DNA from: an uncultured Lachnospiraceae bacterium
Lineage (GTDB): Bacteria; Bacillota; Clostridia; Lachnospirales; Lachnospiraceae
NCBI GenBank assembly: GCA_947629585.1
Contig: CANREH010000001.1
Coordinates: 1-64,000, forward strand
Reading direction: 5' to 3'
DNA: 64,000 nt
Part shown: piece by piece, positions 1-7,616 of the stretch
How positions within the stretch are numbered: position 1 is the stretch's first letter
Layout of the letters: every line of letters begins with the position of its first letter
Made by a program: the position numbers and the translations under genes
The notes under the pieces: generated by a model
What the model was told of the DNA's origin: nothing
Database searches by the model: none
The model's input: only the letters and a program-made list of their open reading frames with translations

Positions 1-1185
1 TCCCATTACGGCGTCCGTGTTGACATTCCCTACTGCTACCGCTTTATCGGCTCTACCACCCGTTTTATGATGGAAACCATTATTTCGGACTTTCATATGG
101 ATATTTCGCCGGAGGAGCTTTTATCCGCCGTCGAAGCGGAAAAGGTACGGCTGACCTTAGAAGAAGGCTATACGGAAATCCCCGGCGTCTGTAATTTAGT
201 GGCCGATCTGTATAAAAACGGCGTATCTCTTGCGGTCGCTTCCTCCTCCAATCCGGATGAGATCGAAAAAGCCGTTACTGCGCTCCAGATCCGCCCGTAT
301 TTTTGCAAGCTTGTGAGCGGCTGCACAGTAGCAAACCCAAAGCCCGCGCCGGATGTATTTTTAAAAGCGTTGGAAGAGCTGGGAGCTGGCAAAGAGGAAT
401 GCCTGATTATTGAAGATTCCGCCAATGGCCTGCTTGCTGCAAAAGCCGCCGGAATCCCTGCGGTTGGCTTTGCCAACCCCAACTCCGGAAAACAGGACTT
501 AAGCGCCGCTTATATGGTGATTGAAGGATTTGAAGAAATCGACTATTCCTTTCTTTCTGATCTATATAGCCATGCACACAATATTCCCGTTACCATTACA
601 GAAACAAAACGGACCGTCATCCGGGAACTTGCCATAGAGGACATTAGGTATCTGCACAGGATATGCCAGCCAGAAGAAATTACAAGATATATCCGCCCTA
701 TGGAAAATCTGGAAACGGAAATAGAAAAGCAGAAAGCCTACATTCAGACTGCTTACCGTTTTTACGGCTACGGCATCTGGGGAATCTTTGAAAAATCTTC
801 CGGAAATTTAATTGGAAGGTGCGGGATTGAACAGAAAATGATCGACGGACAGGCAGAATATGAAATCAGCTATCTGATCGATACTGCTCACCAAAGACAG
901 GGCTATGCCCTGGAATGTATGCGCGCCATCCTTGCCTATGCAGAACATAAGCTGCATATCAAAAGGCTTGCCGCCGTAATCCATAAAGACAACCTGCCTT
1001 CTCTCCGCCTGATAGAACGGCTTGGATTTTGCAGGGAAAAAAGCCTTTTCTATGAAGGCATGGACTGTTATCTCTATTCTATGCCTCTGGAGCGTAATCA
1101 ACTCCGGGCCGCTTCTCTGGCAGTCAAAGAAAAATACCAGAAAGCTCCCGATACCTCCGTCTACGGGAAACGGTATCAATCGTAA
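1..1185 (+). CDS. HAD-family phosphatase fused to GNAT acetyltransferase (5' partial)
   Basis: The reading frame is open from base 1, so the true start lies upstream of the window. The first ~190 visible residues are the rear of a beta-phosphoglucomutase-like HAD hydrolase: motif II (VASSSNP), motif III lysine (NPKPAPDVF) and motif IV (CLIIEDSANG); the DxD nucleophile motif must be upstream. From about base 598 it continues without a stop into a GNAT N-acetyltransferase of the RimJ/RimL kind, with the acetyl-CoA loop QRQGYALE and the C-terminal part NLPSLRLIERLGF. The substrates of both halves are unknown. Fusion in one frame is seen directly. It converges with the GH13-like gene on the other strand. 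Confidence 0.85.
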   Translation, partial: SHYGVRVDIPYCYRFIGSTTRFMMETIISDFHMDISPEELLSAVEAEKVRLTLEEGYTEIPGVCNLVADLYKNGVSLAVASSSNPDEIEKAVTALQIRPYFCKLVSGCTVANPKPAPDVFLKALEELGAGKEECLIIEDSANGLLAAKAAGIPAVGFANPNSGKQDLSAAYMVIEGFEEIDYSFLSDLYSHAHNIPVTITETKRTVIRELAIEDIRYLHRICQPEEITRYIRPMENLETEIEKQKAYIQTAYRFYGYGIWGIFEKSSGNLIGRCGIEQKMIDGQAEYEISYLIDTAHQRQGYALECMRAILAYAEHKLHIKRLAAVIHKDNLPSLRLIERLGFCREKSLFYEGMDCYLYSMPLERNQLRAASLAVKEKYQKAPDTSVYGKRYQS

Positions 1186-1204
1186 ACAGACATCCTGTTT
1201 TTTG
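1184..1204 (+). terminator. weak intrinsic terminator
   Basis: A 6-bp stem (AAACAG/CTGTTT) with a 5-nt loop directly at the stop codon of the HAD-GNAT gene runs into a T tract. A second hairpin with arms near 1211-1218 and 1247-1254 (GGGCTGCC/GGCAGCCC) lies between the two convergent genes and could serve either strand. Confidence 0.4.
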
Positions 1205-1258
1205 TGCAACAGGGGCTGCCGCGCGGATTTTTGTTCTCCTCCACGGGCAGCCCTCAAA

Positions 1259-3169
1259 TTACAATTTTTTCCGCCGCTTTCCAGACGTTTTCTTTTTTTC
1301 TTCTTTTTCCGTTTCCGCTATTCCCTTCTGGGTTTCAGAAACAAAAACGGCAATGCTTCTTGCCTTGATGTAATATTCCTTTTTTTCTTCCTTCTTCTGC
1401 CTTTCCCGGATATATTCCTCCGTTTTCGCAGTGTCCATAAGAAGCTTCCAGCCCTGTCCTTTTCCCACCCGCGGGAAATCAATACTTTCCGCCTCCCAGT
1501 TCATATTAAAGACAATATAAAGGGAACGCTCATCCTTTCCCTTTGCATAACGCCCATTCAATAAAACTCCAAGAAGCCTGCTGCCCGGGGAAAAATCCGG
1601 GTACCACGGCTGCTTCCCATGCCAGGAAATATCCGGGCAGTTTAAGGCAAGGTAATCTTCCCCGGTCAGGGCTTTCCCATTTTGTAAAACAGCCATCTGC
1701 CTGCGGAACGCCGACAATTTTTTCACAAATTCAAAAAAATCTTCATTTTTCTTTTTCTGATCCCAACTGACCCATCCCGTCTTATTGTCCTGGCAGTAGG
1801 CATTGTTGTTCCCATCCTGCGAATTTCCAAACTCATCCCCTGCATACAGCATCGGGACGCCCTGGCTTAAAAACAGCATGAGCATGGCATTTCTTATCTG
1901 CCGCTCCCGCAGCAGCAGCACCTGGCGCTTCCTTGTCTTTCCTTCCTGCCCGCAGTTCCAGCTATAATTCTCCTTCACGCCATCCCGATTCATTTCCCCG
2001 TTGGCTTCGTTATGCTTCTGATTATAGGAAACGACATCCATCAGGGTAAAGCCGTTATTATCCGCAAGATAATTAATCTGCGCTACCCGGTTGGAATTTC
2101 TGCAGAAAACACCGGCAAAATCCCCCACCTGCCCGTCCAGCCCTTTTAAAAAACAGCGCGCCGTAATCAGAAACCCATCATGATAATTTGCCAGACGACG
2201 CTCGTCTATCTCCTGTTTGTGGTAAAAATGATAGGAAATTACCTTATTTCCAAATAACTTTTTCTCATCCCAGTAGCGGGCGAACATTTTCAGTTCAGAC
2301 AGCACCGGATCTTTTGCAATCACATCTGCCGGAGCCGCACAGTCATTAAAATAAACGCCGTCAATATGATACACCTCTGCCCAATACCGGATACATTCCG
2401 TTATCAGGCAGGGATTGCTGTCCTCTGCAAAAGAAAACTCCATAATCACTTCAATTCCATTGTCATGCATGGCATTCACCATATGACGGAATTCATTTTC
2501 CGGGCTTTTTTTATTTTTGCAGAACCCCCTCTTTGGCAGAAAATATGACGGCATACCGCCATATCCCCAAAAATTCCGTACCCTGGCTTCTGAATCTTTC
2601 ACATATCTTGGATCGGCTGCTGAAATTTCCAGATAATCCTCAAATTCATAACAGGGCATCAAAAGTACCGCATTGACCCCAAGCTCCTTTAAATAAGGAA
2701 TCTTTTCACATAATCCCAAAAACGTCCCTTTATTTTTTACACCGGAAGCCGTATGCCTTGTGAATCCCCTGACATGCAGACGGTATAAAAACATTTCTTT
2801 ATAAGGAATCTTTAATTTTTTATCCTCCTGCCAGGTGAAATTATCGATTTCCCCGGCGAGCACAGGCTGATCTTCCTCCATATAAAGCTTTTTTGCGCAA
2901 GGGTCCGTGATCAGGATATCGCCCACCTTATATGTATATTGTATTTTTTTTCTTCCTTTTGCCGGAATCTTAACAGAATACAGGTCTCCTGTCCGATAGG
3001 CGGAGTCAAGCACGATTTCTTCTATCTTTTCGCCCTTTTCCCAAAGCTGCAGGCTTACCTCTTCCTGTTTCGGGAAAATTGCCGTAAATTGCAGCCAGTC
3101 TCCCTGTCTGGAAAAACCGAGAGGCCATGCGCTGCCTCGTTGACTTTTTATATGATTTGTATTATTCAA
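1259..3169 (-). CDS. Glycogen-debranching-like GH13 protein, catalytically degenerate
   Basis: A 636-residue protein with an N-terminal CBM48-like domain (about 10-100) and a GH13 barrel resembling isoamylase/GlgX, including the conserved stretches GFTLMDVVSYNQKHNEANG and MLYAGDEFGNSQ. Every catalytic signature is altered. Region I DVVxNH reads EFSFAE (245-250). Region II GFRFD reads GVYFN, so the nucleophile Asp is Asn275. Region III has Tyr313 where the acid/base Glu belongs. Region IV AHD reads DNN, so the third Asp is Asn372. It therefore looks like a pseudoenzyme, perhaps a glycan-binding or regulatory relative. The start is TTG at 3169 with GGAGG 5 nt upstream. The C-terminal tail is very rich in Lys/Glu. 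The family fold is secure; the function is unknown. Confidence 0.85.
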   Translation of the reverse strand: MNNTNHIKSQRGSAWPLGFSRQGDWLQFTAIFPKQEEVSLQLWEKGEKIEEIVLDSAYRTGDLYSVKIPAKGRKKIQYTYKVGDILITDPCAKKLYMEEDQPVLAGEIDNFTWQEDKKLKIPYKEMFLYRLHVRGFTRHTASGVKNKGTFLGLCEKIPYLKELGVNAVLLMPCYEFEDYLEISAADPRYVKDSEARVRNFWGYGGMPSYFLPKRGFCKNKKSPENEFRHMVNAMHDNGIEVIMEFSFAEDSNPCLITECIRYWAEVYHIDGVYFNDCAAPADVIAKDPVLSELKMFARYWDEKKLFGNKVISYHFYHKQEIDERRLANYHDGFLITARCFLKGLDGQVGDFAGVFCRNSNRVAQINYLADNNGFTLMDVVSYNQKHNEANGEMNRDGVKENYSWNCGQEGKTRKRQVLLLRERQIRNAMLMLFLSQGVPMLYAGDEFGNSQDGNNNAYCQDNKTGWVSWDQKKKNEDFFEFVKKLSAFRRQMAVLQNGKALTGEDYLALNCPDISWHGKQPWYPDFSPGSRLLGVLLNGRYAKGKDERSLYIVFNMNWEAESIDFPRVGKGQGWKLLMDTAKTEEYIRERQKKEEKKEYYIKARSIAVFVSETQKGIAETEKEEKKKTSGKRRKKL

Positions 3170-3191
3170 AATATCCTCCGTCTTCTATATT

Positions 3192-4976
3192 TTATTTTTG
3201 CGCTGCTATTTTTTCCGCCAGTTCATTTAAATACAGCCAGCGTTCCGTTTTTTCCTCCATTTCTTTTTCTAACTCGGATCTTCTGTCGGTCAGTTCCTTT
3301 AATTTTCCTGCGTCTGTCGCATACTTTAAAATTTCTTCATCAATCTCTGTAATCTGCTTTTCCAGTTTCTCAATAATTTCATCAATGACTTCAAATTCTC
3401 TTTGTTCCTGATAGCTCATCTTCTGTCTGTTTTCCCGTCCTGTGTCCCATTTCTTTTCTGTCTTTTCTTTTTTGTTTTCTGTCTCTGTACCGCTTGTTTC
3501 TTTTCTCTTTGCCTGGTAATCCGTAAACCCTCCTTCGTATTTTACAATCCTGTGATTCTCAAAAGCAAAAATCCTATGCACGACCCGGTCAAGGAAATAC
3601 CGGTCATGTGATACTGTAACAACAATTCCCTGAAAACTGTCAAGGTAATGCTCCAGGATGGTAAGGGTCTGAATATCTAAATCGTTCGTCGGCTCATCCA
3701 GAATCAGGAAATTCGGCGCTCCCATCAAAACCCTGCAAAGATACAGTCTTCTTTTTTCTCCTCCGGAAAGACGCCCAATCTTTGTATACTGCATAGAGCC
3801 GGAAAATAAAAAACGCTCCAGCAGCTTCGACGCCGTCACTGTCCCGTCCCCTGTCTCAATATATTCCGCCGCGTCCCTGATATACTGTAATACCGTCTTT
3901 TCTTCCGGAAGGCTTTCATTTTCCTGGGAAAAATAACCAAGCTTTACCGTATCGCCGATTTTCACGGTTCCCGTATCCGGCTCTGCAAGCTTCTGCATAA
4001 TTTTTAGAAGCGTTGATTTTCCGCACCCATTACGCCCGACAATGCCAACTCTGTCATTTTTAAGGAAATAATAAGTAAAGCTTTGGAACAATATCCCGCC
4101 CTGATAAGCCTTGCTGATATTCTCAAGCTCTATGGTGGTATTGCCCATCCGGGAAGAAACCGAACTTATCGCAACACTCTCTTTCTCCACGGGACGTTCT
4201 CTGTTTTTGAGTTCTTCAAACCTTTCTATATGGGCCTTCTGCTTGGTAGAACGCGCCCTTGCGCCGCGCATCATCCACTCCAAATCCTGGCGGTACAGGC
4301 TTTCCTTCTTTCGTTCCGACGCCAACTCCATTTCCTCGTGCTCTGCCTTTAACTGCAGAAAACCGCTGTAGTTTGTCTGGTAGCTGTATAACTTCGTCCT
4401 GTCCAGCTCAATAATTTTATTGCTGACTTTATCCAGAAAATAACGGTCATGCGTCACCATTAAAAAAGCGCCCTGGTATTTTTTAAGATAATCCTCCAGC
4501 CACTCCGCCATCTCATTGTCCAGATGGTTCGTCGGTTCGTCTAAAACAAGGACATCCGACGGCTCCAAAAGCGTCCTGGCAAGCGCTGCGCGCTTTTTCT
4601 CCCCGCCGGACATCGTCGATGGAGACGCTTCCAAATCAAAAATGCCAAGCCGCGCAAGCACCGCCTTCGCATGGCCCTCTGCGCTCCAGGCGCCAATCTG
4701 CTTTCTGCCTGCTGTTACATTTTCAAGAATTGTTTTCTCCTGATCAAACTCCGGATTCTGCGGCAGATACGCAATCCGTACTTTACTGCCTTTGACTGCT
4801 GTTCCGCTGTCCGGCTTTAAAAGCCCTGCGGCTATTTTCAAAAAAGTAGACTTTCCTGTTCCATTGACCCCAATCACGCCTACTTTATCCCCTTCATTCA
4901 GCCCAAAAGAAATATGGTCAAACAATACTGTGTCCGTAAATGCTTTTGTGGCATTTTCCACTGTCAGTAAATTCAT
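3192..4976 (-). CDS. ABC-F ATPase, Uup-like
   Basis: About 594 residues with two ABC domains and no membrane segments, the ABC-F layout. NBD1 has Walker A GVNGTGKST, signature MSGGEKKRAAL and Walker B LVLDEPTNHLD; NBD2 has GRNGCGKST, LSGGEKRRL and LILDEPTNDLD, so both sites look intact. The C-terminal ~80 residues form the charged coiled coil seen in Uup-type proteins. ABC-F proteins act on ribosomes (translation factors or antibiotic protection); which role applies here is not visible. I chose ATG at 4976, 12 nt after AAAGGA, over an upstream TTG at 4988 that abuts the same Shine-Dalgarno. It is transcribed divergently from the second ABC-F gene. Confidence 0.9.
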   Translation of the reverse strand: MNLLTVENATKAFTDTVLFDHISFGLNEGDKVGVIGVNGTGKSTFLKIAAGLLKPDSGTAVKGSKVRIAYLPQNPEFDQEKTILENVTAGRKQIGAWSAEGHAKAVLARLGIFDLEASPSTMSGGEKKRAALARTLLEPSDVLVLDEPTNHLDNEMAEWLEDYLKKYQGAFLMVTHDRYFLDKVSNKIIELDRTKLYSYQTNYSGFLQLKAEHEEMELASERKKESLYRQDLEWMMRGARARSTKQKAHIERFEELKNRERPVEKESVAISSVSSRMGNTTIELENISKAYQGGILFQSFTYYFLKNDRVGIVGRNGCGKSTLLKIMQKLAEPDTGTVKIGDTVKLGYFSQENESLPEEKTVLQYIRDAAEYIETGDGTVTASKLLERFLFSGSMQYTKIGRLSGGEKRRLYLCRVLMGAPNFLILDEPTNDLDIQTLTILEHYLDSFQGIVVTVSHDRYFLDRVVHRIFAFENHRIVKYEGGFTDYQAKRKETSGTETENKKEKTEKKWDTGRENRQKMSYQEQREFEVIDEIIEKLEKQITEIDEEILKYATDAGKLKELTDRRSELEKEMEEKTERWLYLNELAEKIAAQK

Positions 4977-5029
4977 TTCTGCCTGCAATCCTTTCCCGCC
5001 TGAACCTGTAACGTGCTAAACACAGTTCT

Positions 5030-5058
5030 ATTCTATCAAAAACTTTCCCTAAGGTCAA
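5030..5058 (-). promoter_or_regulatory. sigma-A promoter for the Uup-like gene
   Basis: Read on the minus strand: -35 TTGACC (5058-5053), 17-nt spacer, -10 TAGAAT (5035-5030). It lies about 55 nt upstream of the chosen ATG. Confidence 0.6.
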
Positions 5059-5100
5059 ATAAATAATGAAGATTTACGGCTGAACTTATGAAAAAAAGGC

Positions 5101-5128
5101 TTGCAAAACCAGGGGATTTCTGTACAAT
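5101..5128 (+). promoter_or_regulatory. sigma-A promoter for the YkpA-like gene
   Basis: -35 TTGCAA (5101-5106), 16-nt spacer, -10 TACAAT (5123-5128), 39 nt before the start codon. A GAAAGGA Shine-Dalgarno follows at about 5150. Confidence 0.55.
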
Positions 5129-5167
5129 AAAGGAAACACTATTATTGAAAGAAAGGACAATCGCATT

Positions 5168-6811
5168 ATGATTCAGGCATGTAATGTAACATTAAGGCTC
5201 GGAAAGCGCGCTTTATTCGAGGATGTCAATATCAAATTTACAGAAGGAAACTGCTATGGGCTTATCGGCGCCAACGGCGCAGGAAAATCCACGTTCTTAA
5301 AAATCTTAAACGGGGAACTGGAACCAACGAAAGGCGAAATCGCCATCACGCCGGGGCAGCGCCTTTCCTTTTTAAAGCAGGATCATTTCCAGTATGACCA
5401 GTATAAAGTCTTAGATACCGTCATTATGGGAAACGAACGTCTTTATGAGATTATGCAGGAAAAAGACGCCATCTATGCAAAAGAGGACTTTACCGAAGAG
5501 GACGGCATCCGCGCCAGTGAGCTGGAAGGAGAATTTGCCACCATGAACGGATGGGAAGCAGAATCGGACGCCGCCACCCTGTTAAACGGTCTTGGCATTC
5601 CTTCCGAACTCCATGAGAAAAAGATGCACGAGCTGGCAGGAAATGAAAAAATCAAAGTCCTGCTTGCCCAGGCCTTATTCGGCAACCCGGACATTCTTCT
5701 GCTCGACGAGCCTACCAACCACCTTGATTTGGACGCGATCCGCTGGCTGGAAGAATTTCTGATTAATTTTGACAATACCGTAATTGTTGTCTCCCACGAC
5801 CGTTATTTCCTGAACAAAGTCTGCACCCATACCGCCGATATCGACTATGGGAAAATCCAGCTCTATGCCGGAAACTATGACTTCTGGTATGAATCCAGCC
5901 AGTTGATGATAAAGCAGATGAAGGAAGCCAATAAAAAGAAAGAGGAAAAAATCAAGGAGCTGCAGGAATTTATCCAGCGTTTCAGCGCCAATGCCTCCAA
6001 GTCCAAACAGGCAACTTCCCGGAAACGCGCCCTGGAAAAAATCGAACTCGACGATATCAAGCCTTCCAGCCGGAAATATCCTTATATTGATTTCCGCCCG
6101 GCACGCGAAATCGGGAATGAAGTCCTTACGGTTTCCCATCTGTCAAAAACCATCGACGGCGTCAAGATCCTGGACGATATCTCCTTTACGGTCGGCCGTA
6201 CTGATAAAATTGCCTTCGTCGGCGGAAACCCGCTTGCCGCCACGACATTATTCCAAATCCTTGCAGGAGAATTAGAACCGGACGAAGGAGACTATAAATG
6301 GGGCGTCACCACCTCCCAGTCCTATTTTCCGAAAGACAATACCAAAGATTTTGACTGCAATGACACGATTGTAGACTGGCTTATGCAGTATTCCCCGGAA
6401 AAAGATGTTACCTATGTCCGCGGCTTTATGGGCAGGATGCTGTTTGCCGGAGAAGAGGGTGTAAAGAAGGTCAAAGTCCTTTCCGGCGGGGAAAAGGTCC
6501 GCGTCATGCTGTCAAAAATGATGCTGATGGCTTCCAATGTCCTGCTGATTGACGATCCTACCAGCCACCTTGACATGGAATCCATCACCGCGCTCAATAA
6601 CGGGCTGATGAAATTTCCGGGCGTCGTTTTATTTACCTCCCATGACCATCAGTTTATCCAGACCATTGCGAACCGCATTATGGAAATCACTCCAAACGGG
6701 CTGATTGACAAGATTACCACCTATGATGAATACCTTGACAATGACGAGCTTGCAAGAAAACGCCAGGTATTAAGCGTCAACAGCGAAGAAGAACCTGTGG
6801 AAGAACAGTAA
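5168..6811 (+). CDS. ABC-F ATPase, YkpA/YbiT-like, with degenerate second site
   Basis: A 547-residue soluble protein with two ABC domains. NBD1 keeps Walker A (GANGAGKST) and Walker B (LLLDEPTNHLD), but its signature reads LAGNEK in place of LSGGE. NBD2 reads VGGNPLAATT where a P-loop should be, so Ala358 replaces the Walker A lysine, and its Walker B reads LIDDPTSHLD with Asp in place of the catalytic Glu. A short linker (KQMKEANKKKEEK) between the domains fits the P-site tRNA interaction motif of ABC-F proteins. NBD2 degeneration is, from memory, common in this subgroup, but the loss of the lysine itself is notable. The role is probably in ribosome function. Confidence 0.88.
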   Translation: MIQACNVTLRLGKRALFEDVNIKFTEGNCYGLIGANGAGKSTFLKILNGELEPTKGEIAITPGQRLSFLKQDHFQYDQYKVLDTVIMGNERLYEIMQEKDAIYAKEDFTEEDGIRASELEGEFATMNGWEAESDAATLLNGLGIPSELHEKKMHELAGNEKIKVLLAQALFGNPDILLLDEPTNHLDLDAIRWLEEFLINFDNTVIVVSHDRYFLNKVCTHTADIDYGKIQLYAGNYDFWYESSQLMIKQMKEANKKKEEKIKELQEFIQRFSANASKSKQATSRKRALEKIELDDIKPSSRKYPYIDFRPAREIGNEVLTVSHLSKTIDGVKILDDISFTVGRTDKIAFVGGNPLAATTLFQILAGELEPDEGDYKWGVTTSQSYFPKDNTKDFDCNDTIVDWLMQYSPEKDVTYVRGFMGRMLFAGEEGVKKVKVLSGGEKVRVMLSKMMLMASNVLLIDDPTSHLDMESITALNNGLMKFPGVVLFTSHDHQFIQTIANRIMEITPNGLIDKITTYDEYLDNDELARKRQVLSVNSEEEPVEEQ

Positions 6812-6881
6812 GGCTGATTATGATCCCGGTTTCTATAAAGTCTGACAGCGTATTGAGCAGAATTTATCAGATCCGGGAAGG

Positions 6882-6912
6882 AAAAAATGCCGCAGTCACT
6901 GCGGCATTTTTC
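6882..6912. terminator. bidirectional intrinsic terminator
   Basis: A near-perfect hairpin, AAAAATGCCGCAG and its complement with a 3-nt loop, with A and T tracts on opposite sides. It sits between convergent genes and can end transcription from both. Confidence 0.85.
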
Positions 6913-6926
6913 CTGATAATAATTAT

Positions 6927-7514
6927 TTAAGCGGGAATTACTTCGCGTATAGGCATCCTTTGCTCAAAATAATATAAAATAATATCAACTACCCGATGAC
7001 ACAGGGAAACAATATACTGACAGTCAACCTCGACCTGTATCATCGCTTCCAGATAATCCTGATGGGTTTCCCTGATAAACTCACATAATTTCGTTACCGT
7101 ATCAATCTGCTGTATCTCCAGGCGCTCCCTTTTCGCCTCTTCCGAATGAACATAACTATACAGCGCCTTTTTCAGATGCTTCTCATACATACAATGAGCC
7201 GCCATATTCCCCGGATAGATGGAATTATGCGGAAAGGTAAAATAATCTGCCACATAATGGGTAATCACTCCCATATGCCTGCAGTAATAGCTTCCAATCC
7301 CTCTTTCCATATCATAATTTTCCGTCAGCTTCCGGATCTCTTTCTCAAGGATATCAAACGTATCCTCAATGGTATGCCGCCTTGTAAGAAACGTCGGCAC
7401 GCAATCCGGCAGAATACTTCCAAAATAAAACGCCTTTTTATGGCTTTGAAGCTTCTCCATCCCCTGACTGTTCAAAAGATACTTTGCAAGTGAAATATGA
7501 GATTTTTTTCTCAT
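6927..7514 (-). CDS. Zinc-dependent phospholipase C-like protein
   Basis: 195 residues. Several histidines and aspartates sit in the arrangement of bacterial zinc-dependent phospholipase C/S1-P1-like proteins: an H in SHISLAKYLL, FGSILPDCVP with an Asp, MGVITHYVADYFTFPHN, and HCMYEKHLKK. There is no signal peptide, so a cytoplasmic hydrolase of unknown substrate is likely. A GGAGG Shine-Dalgarno lies just before the ATG. It is monocistronic, ending at the shared terminator. Confidence 0.75.
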   Translation of the reverse strand: MRKKSHISLAKYLLNSQGMEKLQSHKKAFYFGSILPDCVPTFLTRRHTIEDTFDILEKEIRKLTENYDMERGIGSYYCRHMGVITHYVADYFTFPHNSIYPGNMAAHCMYEKHLKKALYSYVHSEEAKRERLEIQQIDTVTKLCEFIRETHQDYLEAMIQVEVDCQYIVSLCHRVVDIILYYFEQRMPIREVIPA

Positions 7515-7616
7515 AAAACTCCTCCCCCTTCAGAGCGCAATACCTCTTCCAGCAACCTAATGCTATTGTACTATTTCCACCGGGAAAAAGCAATATCAAA
7601 ATAAATTTTTTTACGG

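Noticed and set aside
1022..1564. 180-residue plus-strand frame across the gene junction
   Set aside because: It overlaps two well-supported genes, has no ribosome site and shows no protein-like pattern.
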